DNA of 64,000 bases from contig OX578281.1 in assembly GCA_951217055.1 (NCBI GenBank), forward strand, positions 15,601,344 to 15,665,343, read 5' to 3'. Source of the stretch: Gerris lacustris. Lineage: Eukaryota > Arthropoda > Insecta > Hemiptera > Gerridae. The notes below the pieces were generated by a model that had not been told where the DNA came from, ran no database searches, and was given only the letters and a program-made list of their open reading frames with translations. The position numbers and the translations under genes were made by a program. Below, one piece after another: positions 46,911-57,431 of the stretch. Each line of letters begins with the position of its first letter. Position 1 is the stretch's first letter.

Positions 46911-47318
46911 GCACTTCTTTAAACTGTTACTCTCCTTATAGAAAAGCAGAAGGAAGTAACAGTCTAAATAAGGTGTACGGAGTGTTCTTCTTTAGACTGT
47001 TACTCCCCTCATAAAAGAGCAGTAGGGACTAACAATCTAAAGAAGGTGTACGGAGTGTTCTTCTTTAGATTGTTACTCCCCTCATAAAAGAACAGAAGGG
47101 TCTAACAATCTAAAGAAGGTGTGAGGAGTGTTCTTCTTTTAACTGTCACTCCCCTTATAATATCAGAAGTGTGATATTCCTTTGTCCTAAAGTACAAACT
47201 AAACTAAGGACTAAATATCACTTTGTCTTAATTGTTATTTAGACAAAATTATTATAAATAATTATATCCATTTATGATTCGAATAAACCATAGAGGAGTA
47301 ATAATCTAAAGAAGTACC
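46911..47318. mobile_element. Palindromic MITE, family M, with amplified hairpin unit
   Basis: The terminal hairpin segment (cttctttaga.tgttactccc ... agtaacaatctaaagaaggt, then gtacggagtgttcttc) occurs three times in a row before the usual gtgatattcctttgtccta body and right end agtaataatctaaagaagta. The element is therefore about 408 bp instead of about 230. Confidence 0.85.
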
Positions 47319-48099
47319 TTCTTGAAGAAGAAATCTTCTTTAAGTGTGTGATAAAATTATGAGGAGGACCAATTATATCAACCCACTAAAAGAGAAGAAA
47401 TTCTAAATCAAACAGGGTAATTTATGTACATGACATTTAATACATATCTACACTAATAGCATTAATGGTTTGAGATCAAGAACCTGCCATTACTATTATG
47501 TCAGAATGGTATTATAAACATTTTTTGAACTCCACTTATACCTATACTTATTACAGTGTACATACGAGCAATGTATAAGTCAATTTTATGTTTTACTCAT
47601 ATGAAGAAAAATAAAAAGGTAAATACATCATATACACTAACTTTTGCCATTTTTCTTCTGTCGAGGATGCAGAAAGAAAAACCAAATGTAAAGAATATTA
47701 AAAGAAATAAGAAAAATTGTAATAAAAATAATGACAGTAAGAATTGTATATAAAAAGACTAAGACTGGTGTTAGAATATGGTGTAAAGAATGCGTTTTGG
47801 AGTTAGCTCAACTATAGAAACAGCATACCGTAATGCCGAGTTACCAAGGAAAAGCCGATGTGATATAATAGCAAAGCTTAGATATTTTTATAGGAATGCT
47901 AATATCTTTCCCAACTAGCCTATACTAAACTATAAACTAGCCAGTCCTCTTCCTTTATATACCGGCCTACTGAATCATTATCCGTCTCACTATATATCTC
48001 AAAATAGCAAGAGTACTAAACTTCTTTTATTTTGTTCGGCATGTTTACCATTGTTAAAGGAATACTCCTTACAGTTGAACTCTTGTAAAAGAATCTATA
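47319..48099. other. AT-rich stretch
   Basis: No gene is supported; the plus frame at 47556-47753 is Lys/Asn-rich with no domain. Confidence 0.4.
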
Positions 48100-48800
48100 A
48101 TAATTGAACTTTAGATAAGATTAAGGAAAAAAAAGAACATTTACATTTTGAACATTAGATTAGATTGGGAAGGAAAGAGCACGTGAAATTTGAACTTAAG
48201 ATAAGATTGAGGAGAAGAGAGCTTGTAAAAATTTAATTTTAGGATAAGATAGAGAAAAAAAGAGCACCTGAAATTTGATATTTAGATAAGATTGAGAAGA
48301 AAAGAGCACGTGAAATTTGATCTTTAGATAAGGTAGAAAAGAAAAGAGCACGTGAAATTTGATCTTTAGATAAGATAGAGAAGAAAAGAGCACGTGAAAT
48401 TTGATCTTTAGATAAGATTGAGGAGAAAAAAGCACGTGACTTAGAACTTTAGATAAGATTGAGAATAAGGAAGCACGTGAAATTTGAACTTTAGATAAGA
48501 TCTAAAAGAAAAAAAAACCTATTAAAATTTGAATCTGTAGATAAGATTCAGGAGAAGAGAGCTCCTAAAAATTAAATTTTATAATAAGATTGAGAAAAAA
48601 GAGCGTCTGAAATATGATCTTAAGATAAGGATGAGAAGAAAATATATACGCAGAAGCACGTGAAAATTTAATTATTGGACAAGATTGACAAGAAAATATC
48701 GCGTGAAAATTTAATTATTGGACAAGATTGACCAGAAAATATCGCGTGAAAATTTAATTATTGGACAACATTGACAAGAAAAGAGCACGTGAAAATTGAA
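48100..48800. repeat. 42 bp minisatellite carrying CACGTG sites, about 15 copies
   Basis: The unit contains gagcacgtgaaatttgatct and ttagataagattgagaagaa. About eight units keep the palindrome CACGTG. The last units change to tattggacaagattgac and tcgcgtgaaaatttaat. The period divides by three, which explains a 79-codon minus frame. Confidence 0.93.
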
Positions 48801-49045
48801 ACTTTTATGAGACCTACAACGGATTATTTGTGACGTACCATATTAACTAACATCGGACAAGTAGTTTTGAAGAGATCTTGGTTCGCAAAAATAGAGTGAC
48901 AGACAGACGGACATCAGACACGGAACCAAAAAATGTTGGTTGATGTCTGAAACAGATTTCTATCTTGGAAATTTTTGAAATCAGAGACATACAAAATGTT
49001 CGTTCTTGTGATCACATAGCTTCTTTTACCTTCAGTAAGCTCGGA
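48801..49045 (+). repeat. Dispersed repeat family P, copy 3, adjoining the 42 bp array
   Basis: Starts with gaaacttttatgagacctac directly where the array ends, then gttttgaagagatcttggtt, acagacagacggacatcaga and gtaagctcggaagcaaaa. The immediate junction suggests the array grew from the repeat's left flank. Confidence 0.7.
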
Positions 49046-49959
49046 AGCAAAATAAATTTGATAAATATATTAATATATTTATGTTAAAAATAATGCATTT
49101 TAGAGGTTGTTATTAGATTAATTAATAGTGGCGGTAGATTAATAAAAAAAAAAAAAAAAATAGATTCTATTCTATTGAAATTTCCCATCAATATTTTCAT
49201 TTTTACTATAAAAGAAGAAACATTATAAACACATAAAACTATTATCATAATATCTTCATTTTAGAAAAAAAAAAAAAAAACAATCTTTCAAGTCATACAT
49301 CTAATTTTATCACTATCATATCTTCAAAAGCAACTAGGTTAAGAATACATACATTATAATTATTATTTCACATTATTAATATCTTTAGTATATTTTTTAT
49401 TTTTTTTATTATTATTCTTGTGTATAAAATTATCATGAATAATTTGTTAAGGAGACTCTAGAGTGTTTTGACTAAGCTAAAGGAGGTCTCACAATGGTCT
49501 GTTTGGTTCCCACTGTTATAGCGAAACGTCCATGATGAATGTTTTTCAAGGTTACTAAGTTCGTTACTTCAAACGTTTTTAGTTTTTATTTTTGAAAATT
49601 AGTTGGGGTTTTGTTATTTTTTATTCTTTTTTAAATTGCGAGTAAAAGCTTTAATCATACTCTTAAACTACACTGATTAATTATACATTTATATAAGTTA
49701 TATATCTATTTTTTTAATATTCGTTTTTCACTTTCTTTCAATGTCTAAAAAACTCGATTTTCTTCTTTGTGTCTGACCAAATCGGTAAAATAATTTATTC
49801 ATTTTTTAATAATATCCTAATATTTTGTAAACCACATATGCTAAGCTATTTTGTAAACGTATATTTTATTTTATTTCTTTCTTGTAAGTCTGAGAATATT
49901 AGCTATTATGGGTTAATAAACTGCTTAATACTGATTTTAGAGTATAGGTCTAATTACCA
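49046..49959. other. AT-rich stretch
   Basis: No supported gene. At about 49470-49532 ctaaaggaggtctcac ... gcgaaacgtcc faintly recalls the hammerhead-like loci, but the helix has mismatches. Confidence 0.4.
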
Positions 49960-51255
49960 TGAATAAGTACCACAAAAACACGATAGAAACAACTAATTTT
50001 AAACAATTGAAATGCTGTAATAAACACTTTACATTCTCCTTATACAATTATGCTCGTCATATTCTATTCACCACGAATAAGTTCTTCAAAATCACGATAG
50101 AAACAACTAATTTTAAACAATTAAAATGTTTATAATAAACTCTTTACATTCTCCTTATACAATTATTATGCTCGTCATAGTCTATTCACCACGAATAAGT
50201 TCCTCATTATCACGATAGAAACAACTAATGTTAAACAATTAAAATGTTTATAATTAACTCTTTACATTCTCCTTATACAATTATGCTCGGTACAGCCTAT
50301 TCACCACGAATAAGTTCTTCAAAATCACGATAGAAACAACTAATTTTAAACAATTAAAATGTTTATAATAAACTCTTTACATTCTCCTTATACAATTATT
50401 ATGCTCGTCATAGTCTATTCACCACGAATAAGTTCCTCATAATCACGATAGAAACAACTAATGTTAAACAATTAAAATGTTTATAATTAACTCTTTACAT
50501 TCTCCTTATACAATTATGCTCGGTACAGCCTATTCACCACGAATAAGTTCTTAAAAATCACGATAGAAACAACTAATTTTAAACAATTAAAATGTTTATA
50601 ATAAACTCTTTACATTCTCCTTATACAATTATTATGCTCGTCATAGTCTATTCACCACGAATAAGTTCCTCATTATCACGATAGAAACAACTAATGTTAA
50701 ACAATTAAAATGTTTATAATTAACTCTTTACATTCTCCTTATACAATTATGCTCGGTACAGCCTATTCACCACGAATAAGTTCTTACAAATCACGATAGA
50801 AACAACTAATTTTAAACAATTTAAATGTTGAAAATAATAAGTTCCTCAAAATCACGATAGAAACAACTAATTTTAAACAATTTAAATGTTGAAAATAAAC
50901 AATTCACTCTCCTTATACAATTACGCTCATCACAGTCTATTTACCACGAATAAGTTCTTCAAAATCACGATAGAAACAACTAATGTTAAACAATTGAAAT
51001 GTTGATAATAAACTATTCACTATCCTTATACAATTATGCTCGTTACAGTCTATTCACCAGGAATAAGTTCCTCATAATCACGATAGAAATGAATAATTTA
51101 AAAAAATTAAAATGTTGATAATAAACTCTTTACATTCTCCTTATACAATTATGCTCGTCACAGTCTATATTCATCACGAATAAGTTCAAAATCACGATAG
51201 AAACAATTAATTTTAAACAATTGAAATGCTGATAATAAACTCTTTCATTCTCCTT
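49960..51255. repeat. About 117 bp satellite with dimeric higher-order structure, 11 copies
   Basis: The unit contains attcaccacgaataagttc, atcacgatagaaacaactaa, tttacattctccttatacaa and ttatgctcg. Between about 50072 and 50780 two variants alternate: one with attatgctcgtcatagtcta and aatgttaaac, the other with tatgctcggtacagcctatt and aattttaaac. This gives a dimer of about 235 bp repeated three times. Edge units are more diverged and lack the alternation. Confidence 0.93.
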
Positions 51256-52089
51256 ACCCAGTCATACTGTTTAAACACGATTTATTCCTATACATTCAAT
51301 ACTTTTTATTTTAATTTCACGTAAACGATCTTATTATTTGTATTTTTTTTTTAAAGTAAATTATTAATAAACATTAAATCTTATTAAGTCTTTTTTTGTG
51401 AAGTCTCATTCAATCAGATAAAGATAATGTTTTTTTTTACTAAGTTCTATATACTTGCTTATTCCAGTTCATTGTATAAAGTTCGTTATTACCTCACTCT
51501 TTCTTCTTACAATCACTTCTTATTCTTTTCCTTTCTAACTACTTTTCTTGATAGTTCGTTTTTTTTTGTTTTTTTTCTTTAAACATTGTTCGGGGTTAAT
51601 TGCTCCACATCCCGAATTAAAATGCACTGCCTCTAACACATCAAAGTCTTTCCATTAGGCTCTTAGCTTAAGTACACTACAAACGGTCAGTCAAAGCATG
51701 CAATGTCTACACAACGGATTTTTTAAATTTCGATACCTTAAATTATATACGTTTTTTACATTATGAAAAATACTAATTAAATTATTACGTGTGAAATCAT
51801 AAAATAAAGGTATAACATTCTCCTTAATATTGTTTCTTAAGAAATAAGGCTTGGTATTAATCTTGGGCGATTTTTTACTAGCATAATTTATAATTAAAAT
51901 GAATAGTGCTTTTTTGTTAGTATTAATAAGTGCATATATATCTAGTAATATGTTTTTTAGTTAGTGGATTTAGTAATTATTTTATACATAGTTTTTAAAT
52001 ATAGTATATCAATGTAATGATTACCTATATATTAGTATTTCGATGTAATTTTTCTTTAAAAAAATATATTGTGTGTGATATTTTTCGAT
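51256..52089. other. AT-rich stretch with one balanced patch
   Basis: At 51585-51720 a GC-richer patch (ctccacatcccgaattaaaa, gcctctaacacatcaaag) has no frame or motif I recognise. Confidence 0.4.
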
Positions 52090-53010
52090 GGTATTTTTTG
52101 TTAATGATATTTTCTGTTAAATTATTTTTGTGCATTTTGCATGGTGAAATGGTTGTTAATATTTTTTGTTAGTGGTATTATTTTTGATTAGTGATATTTT
52201 TTGTTAGTAATATTTTTGTTAGTATTTCTTTGTTAATAATATTTTTGTTAGTATTATTTTTGTTAGTAATATTTTATGTTAGTAGTATTTTTTGTTAGTA
52301 ATATTTTTTGTTAGTAATATTTTTTGTTAGTAATATTTTTGTTTAGTAATATGTTTTGTTAGTAATATTTTTTGTTAGTAATATAAGTTAGTATTATTTT
52401 TGATTAGAGATATTTTTTGTTTGTTAAATATTAGTGACTTTTTTCTTAAATAATTATTCTTAAGTGATTTATTTCTAAATATTTTATTAATAATGTTAGT
52501 AGTATTTTGATTTTGTTAACATAATATTATTTCGTATGTACATTTCTTGATATTTTACGTTAGATTGTTTTTATCTCTCTGAGAATTGTGGTTAGTATTT
52601 TTAGTGATATTATGGTTAGTAGAATTTTTGTTAGTGGCATTTTTTGTTAGTAATATTATTTACATTGTATTTCAGTGCTTTTTTTTTTTGAAAAAAAAAA
52701 AAAATATTAGTGCAATTTTTGTAAATGGTATTTTATGTCAGTAATATTTTGTGCTTTTTATCTTAGAGATAATTGTTAGTATTTTTTAGCATTTTGTTAG
52801 TGGTGCTTTGTTAGTATTATTATTAGTAATATTTTGTTAATATTTATATTAGTAATATTTTGTTAATATTTATTTTAGTAATATTTTGTTAATATTTATA
52901 TTAGTAATATTTTGTTAATATTTATATTAGTAATATTTTGTTAATATTTATATTAGTAATATTTTGATAATATTTACATGAGTAATGTTTTATTAATCTT
53001 TATATTAGTC
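52090..53010. repeat. Degenerate short tandem repeat of ttttgttagtaatatt
   Basis: A unit of about 16 bp with many variants fills most of the block. From 52820 a 26 bp version (tattagtaatattttgttaa, tattta) is regular for about six copies. Confidence 0.85.
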
Positions 53011-53017
53011 ATATACA

Positions 53018-53221
53018 AGAGGAGTAACAATCTAAAGAAGGTTTATGGAATGTTCTTCTTTAGACTGTTACTTCCCTTATAAAAACAGAAGTGTGATATT
53101 CCTTTGTCCTAAAGTACATTGGACTAAACATCCCTTTGTCTTAATAATTATTTAGTAAAATTAATTTATATTCTAAAAAAAAAAAAAAAAAAATGAAGGA
53201 GTAACAATCTAAAGAAGTACC
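53018..53221. mobile_element. Palindromic MITE, family M, left arm missing
   Basis: Starts at ggagtaacaatctaaagaag (inner hairpin strand), keeps the gtgatattcctttgtccta body and the right terminus, and has an A run inserted near 53178. The outer left terminal repeat is replaced by the preceding array. Confidence 0.8.
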
Positions 53222-53591
53222 AAAAATGGTTGTTAAAACAACTTAAAATTCAAACACACGTTAATTATAAATGTCAGCGTTACTATATATTCTACGGTAA
53301 CATTACACGTTCTTTTTTCACGAAATCTAATTAATTAATCTTTAACACACAAGTGAAAAAGTCTATAATCTAGTCCAAAACCTATTTTAATTAAGTTTTC
53401 CCCGCTTTTAAGAGCGCAAACGAGTATATACCTTTTAACTACAATTTTAAATTAAATTACAAGACATTTTATACGGAAAATACAAAAAAAGTAAGCGACA
53501 TCTCATCGACAACTAAGTGAAAAAAGGTTAGTTTTAATGTTCCCTCACACTGAATCCTTGTGCATATTCATAGGTCAAAAAGGTTCTGTAC
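53222..53591. other. Probable 3' untranslated or downstream region of the minus-strand gene
   Basis: No open frame. Its position just past the stop codon at 53592 on the minus strand is the only reason for this label. Confidence 0.25.
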
Positions 53592-53671
53592 TCATGTAGA
53601 AGGACTTCTATATCTGATGTCGTGAACTTCGATTCGGACTTTAGACTGAGACCTAAGCTTTGGACGAGTCG
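53592..53671 (-). CDS. Terminal coding exon of an unidentified multi-exon gene
   Basis: On the minus strand a pyrimidine-rich tract (ttttttttcctctgtacctt, ctcgatatag) ends in AG at 53673-53672. The following 80 bases give 2 nt completing a split codon, then 25 codons ending HDIRYRSPST and a TGA. The two leading bases CG join the single T left by the exon at 56525-56581 to make a serine codon, so the phase fits. The segment is Arg/Ser-rich and basic and looks like the C-terminal tail of a cytoplasmic region. Family unknown. The open frame continues upstream on paper to 53834, but that part is Phe-rich pyrimidine tract and is better read as intron. Confidence 0.5.
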
Positions 53672-54263
53672 CTATATCGAGAAGGTACAGAGGAAAAAAA
53701 TAAAACGAGAACGAAAACCCCCGACACACGTGCACGTTCATAAAACGATCCACATCTCCTTTTCGAAAAAAAGAACAAGGGAGAAAGAAAAGGGGCTTTA
53801 ACTTCACGAAGTTTAAGTCAAGGATTTTATGCATGTTAACACCTTTCTAACAATGTAACGAAATCTTTAAAAAAAAGACAGGTGTTAGTATAATTATTAT
53901 ATTTTACAACAATACGGCTTAGTAAAGTAAGTTACGAGAAAATCCTCAACAAAGTTATTAAACAAAGAGAAAGTTTATTAAGTCAGCTAGAGTACAAAGT
54001 ATTAAAACATCATTAATTAATTTATGATATAATATCTTAAATTATTTAAAACGTGATTTTGTAGTACAAACTAATAGTGATTAACTCAAAAATTAAAATA
54101 CAAATTTAATTAGTTCAATATCAAATAAAATTTAGCAAATTTTTCAATACAGGTTTTTCAATATTACTATTTCATCGTAATAGAACTGATGATATCATTA
54201 TATCATAAAAATAAAGTTTCAATATTACAACAGACTGAGGTGAAAATCGAACATAGCAACTTT
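53672..54263. other. Intron-like AT-rich sequence
   Basis: Polypyrimidine on the minus strand beside the acceptor (53690-53780), then AT-rich sequence with no frame. Confidence 0.4.
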
Positions 54264-54305
54264 CTCAGAAGAGGGTATTTATTTGGAATAAAAGTCCTTT
54301 TTAAA

Positions 54306-54367
54306 TAGATTTTTTATTACATCAAAGCTTTCGCCCAGGGAACCTGAGCTTCTTCAGTGATAATCTA
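54306..54367 (-). ncRNA. Hammerhead-ribozyme-like motif, left arm
   Basis: The minus strand repeats the right-arm motif base for base in the core: CTGAAGA, extra A, GCTCAGG-TTC-CCTGGGC stem-loop, GAAA, AGCT. Helix I pairings AUCA/UGAU and UAGAUU/AAUCUA are kept. Confidence 0.5.
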
Positions 54368-54590
54368 TAGATAATAAATAAAAATATAAAGATAGACAAG
54401 TAAATTACGAGATTCGTATTTATATTTAAACCTCAACCTAAACATTTTATGATTTTAATTTAATTTCTTAATTCTTAGATCTTCACCACTTGGTAAGAAC
54501 TTATGTCACACTTTTTTGTTATTTTCTGTTTGCATATTTGTTGTTTTTCGTAATTTACTTGTCTATCTTTATATTTTTATTTATTATTTG

Positions 54591-54652
54591 TAGATTATCA
54601 CTGAAGAAGCTCAGGTTCCCTGGGCGAAAGCTTTGATGTAATAAAAAATCTA
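54591..54652 (+). ncRNA. Hammerhead-ribozyme-like motif, right arm
   Basis: Layout: UAGAUU (54591-54596) and AUCA (54597-54600) as the 5' side of helix I; CUGAAGA (54601-54607); one extra A; helix II GCUCAGG/CCUGGGC with a UUC loop (54609-54625), fully paired with one G-U; GAAA (54626-54629); self-complementary AGCU (54629-54632) and U at the predicted cleavage position; then UGAU pairing AUCA, an internal loop GUAAUAAA, and AAUCUA (54647-54652) pairing UAGAUU. This is a type I hammerhead with a very short helix III, as described for Penelope-like elements, where dimers are thought to act. The extra base after CUGAAGA is the main departure. Confidence 0.55.
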
Positions 54653-54694
54653 TTTAAAAAGGACTTTTATTCCAAATAAATACCCTCTTCTGAG

Positions 54695-54879
54695 TTAGAA
54701 ATTCGAAGTCCACTATACATTTCAAATTTCAACAATAGCTACTTTCCTACATACCTATTTTCATCCATTTTTTTACACCTATTTTTCTCCATAGTAACCT
54801 AGAATTTAGGTTAATTTTTAAATTTATAAAACAATTAAATATATTTAATATTCAAAAATGATTTTTATAAATGTACAGC
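54695..54879. other. AT-rich intronic spacer
   Basis: Nothing recognisable. Confidence 0.4.
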
Positions 54880-55190
54880 CAATTGTTTCGTTGCTTTCGA
54901 GCTAACCGAAGGTAACGAAGGCTATGTGATTGTGCTGAAGAACGAAACATTTTTATTTCCAATTTAAAAAAATTCCAAGACAAAATCCCATTCAGACATC
55001 AGGGAACATTTTTGGTTCTGTGTCTGTCTGTCGGTCTATCGGTCTGTCGGTGTGCCGGTTTGTCATTCAGTCACTCAATTTTTGCGAACCCAACAACAAC
55101 TCGTCCGTTTTTAATTAAATTTTGATGGCATGTCAATATTCACCCATTGTTAGTCCCATTTAAGTTTCAACCTTCTGGTCACATTGGTTT
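54880..55190 (-). repeat. Dispersed repeat family P, copy 4 (inverted)
   Basis: Reverse complement of the 45.6 kb copy: a ccgaaggtaacgaaggctat end, a ttttggttctgtgtctgtct run, tttgcgaaccca and a tttaagtttcaacc end. A short gggcacatacattta tandem follows to about 55275. Confidence 0.7.
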
Positions 55191-55604
55191 GTCTTCCATA
55201 TGGGCACAAACATACATTTATATATACGATTACATTGGCACATACATTTACACATACATGGGCACATACATTTATTTATACCTATATATCTTTATAAGAA
55301 CTCATTTGAGTTATTTGAAATTTTGACGGTATGAAATAATAAGAACGTGAGAAAGCTATATGTGTCACACAAATTGGTAGACTATTTTTTAGCGTATCTT
55401 GGTATATTGTTTTTTTATATCTTTGGTCTTTAGGGATATGTAAAAAAAAATAGATTAGGTATATTAATTTATTCGCATTTACAATATTTCGCCAAATGCT
55501 GGGCATCATCAGGCCTATATATTATGTCTGCAGTAAATTTTTGTATGAACATTTTATCACAGAGGTTTAGAGGAGTAACAGCGAAGAAGCTTTATTATAA
55601 CACT
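55191..55604. other. AT-rich intronic stretch
   Basis: Minus frame 55282-55509 has no domain. Confidence 0.4.
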
Positions 55605-55795
55605 CTCAACAGTTACTGCTGTGTTCAACAGTTACTGCTGTGTTCAACAGTTACTGCTGTGTTCAACAGCTACTGCTATGTTCAACAGTTACTGCTGTGT
55701 TCAATAGCTACAGCTATGTTCAACAGTTACTGCTGTGTTCAACAGCTACTGCTATGTTCAACAGTTACTGCTGTGTTCAACAGTTACTGCTATTT
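55605..55795. repeat. 19 bp minisatellite, about 10 copies
   Basis: The unit is caacagttactgctgtgtt with a caacagctactgctatgtt variant; spacing 19 bp (55626, 55645, 55664). No frame contains a stop, so two plus frames stay open; artefacts. Confidence 0.97.
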
Positions 55796-56524
55796 TACCA
55801 TAAAAAACTGAAACTCTTAATCTATCTATTAAAAAAAAACAAATCTTAAATATTAGTAAGTTCCGCATAATATTTCTTCTCTTTTCAGCATTTTTTTTTT
55901 CTTTTGAAAGAAGTATATCGTTAATATGAAATAAATTTGGGGAATTATTAAGCGTAGCTGACAGTGTTGTTTTTAAGTTCTCGCTAAAGTTAAAAGTGTT
56001 ATTGACAGTGTTTTAAGTATCTAATATAGTAACGAGTTCTGTTTTAAAAGATGTTTTTAGATCAAGATATCGAGAAAGTATATATGTATATACATACATA
56101 ACATTTATATTCGAACAAATAAATAGCAACATAATAAATTAATCGCAGATGAGTATCATATAATATATAGTAATACATATAAAAAAGAAAATAGAGTAAA
56201 AAAAATAAAAACATCATCGACATAAAATGGTAAAAGTTTTATACAAAATACCTTTTCCTCCTTTCCTTCATTAAATCTTTCTCCTTTTTTTAAGTATCGA
56301 TTTTTTTAATGTTTTTTTTATTTTTTTTTCTTTCTCTCTCGGGGGAGAAGAGGTAGGAAGATTTGAAAGGTGGAATGAGTTATGTAGGAAGGTAGATAGC
56401 TGAAGGTTAGTCACGAATCAGAGCTTGCGGGACGATATCAAGTTAAATTTATTAGGAGGCTTCTCCTAAGCTAAAGGAATCGGGGCTTTTTTTTAGGAGC
56501 TTGAGCTTCGAGTACCGAACTTAC
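55796..56524. other. AT-rich intronic stretch, balanced patch from 56330
   Basis: The patch 56338-56520 adjoins the candidate exon. On the plus strand it has a strong polypyrimidine acceptor-like tract (ggctttttttttag at 56483-56496) followed by an open frame to about 56643, so a plus-strand exon here is an alternative reading. Confidence 0.35.
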
Positions 56525-56581
56525 ACGAGCCTTGTACCATCTGTCTGGGCGGCAAATCACAGGTGCTCGTGGTGCCTTCTC
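56525..56581 (-). CDS. Penultimate coding exon (57 bp) of an unidentified multi-exon gene
   Basis: The minus strand shows AGATTCAG| at the acceptor and GCTCGT|GTAAGT, a near-consensus donor. Length is 57 bp (19 codon equivalents). In the phase set by the exon at 59114-59143 (one base G left over) it reads G, then EGTTSTCDLPPRQMVQGS with one base left over. That base plus CG from the terminal exon gives serine. A phase-0 reading is also open, as is a plus-strand frame, so strand and frame rest on the chain of compatible phases. Confidence 0.45.
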
Positions 56582-56844
56582 CTGAATCTTACGAGTTCAT
56601 TTTCGGTATAAATTCGCATTCCATTCCTTTAGTAATAGTAAAATGAATCGCGAAATTTTCGAAAAATATAATCGAGTAATATTTTTTTTTTTTAAATCTC
56701 CCTATAAAATTCTATACCGTTCGGTCTAAATAAAAATAATAAATGTATAAATATACCATTTAAAAAAATAAAAAGAGGATCCTCTTACACCGACATAGTT
56801 AAGAATATTATTATAACACTTATTATTCTAATTATACTATCATT

Positions 56845-56985
56845 TTTATATAATCGAGTAGTGTCCCGACGAAGTTGCACCTCGAAATGATTTGTTATTG
56901 CTAAGCTAAGGCAACTACATTTATTCCAATAAAAATATAAATGTTTTGATCTGTTGGTCTTCAAATAGATATAATAACTTATATA
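56845..56985 (+). repeat. Dispersed repeat, copy 2 (first copy at 23262-23403)
   Basis: Shares most of its length with the 23.3 kb copy. Here CCGACGAAGTTGCACCTCGAAATG retains an imperfect hairpin GAAGT-TGC-ACCTC before GAAA, reminiscent of a decayed hammerhead core. Confidence 0.75.
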
Positions 56986-57431
56986 TATATAGATCTATAT
57001 ACATATATATCTAAATATATATATATAGATAAGTTACATAAGTATATATTAATATATTTTACTTATATATTTACTTAGTAAATACATATATGTAAGTATA
57101 TATTTAATAAGTTTATATCAAAATTAGTTTACTTAATTATACGACTTAACGGGTCATATTTATATAAAACAGAATAGAAGCGATAGAATCTTGAAGACAT
57201 TTAATTTAATAAATATTTCAAATATAACTGTATAACTAAATTGTTAATTTCCAGTTTAATTAATCGAGTGTTATGCGCAATCTATCGCAATTAAAAATAT
57301 CACATTGCTGCGTGTTTTCTAATAACCCTCACAAATTGGAAATTGGAAGAATTACTTCTCATCAAAGGTAGAAATATTTTTATACAAATAAAGGCAACTA
57401 ACATATTAATAATTACTCGTATATCTTTCGG
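56986..57431. other. AT-rich intronic stretch with atatatagat runs
   Basis: Simple sequence to about 57110, then unremarkable. Confidence 0.4.

Larger units (their letters stand above)
54264..54694. mobile_element. Inverted-repeat element with paired hammerhead motifs (locus 3)
   Basis: The left arm 54264-54411 and right arm 54548-54694 are near-identical complements (ctcagaagagggtatttatt at the left tip, aataaataccctcttctgag at the right), with a spacer of about 136 bp. Each arm carries one hammerhead-like motif, pointing away from each other. The arrangement resembles inverted terminal repeats of Penelope-like elements without the coding part. It sits in the last intron of the minus-strand gene. 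Confidence 0.75.

Noticed and set aside
49470..49532. CTAAAGG...GCGAAACGTCC as a further hammerhead
   Set aside because: Core bases deviate, the candidate stem has mismatches and a long loop, and no inverted partner is present.
55524..55849. Cys/Leu/Tyr-rich plus frames of 95 and 69 codons
   Set aside because: All frames of the 19 bp unit lack stops, so openness carries no information.
56497..56643. Plus-strand exon with long polypyrimidine acceptor, frame ELELRVPNLHEPCTICLGGK...
   Set aside because: Not ruled out, but its only donor (G|GTATAA) is weak, while the minus-strand reading has a strong donor and fits the phases of three other exons. Kept as an alternative in the feature text.
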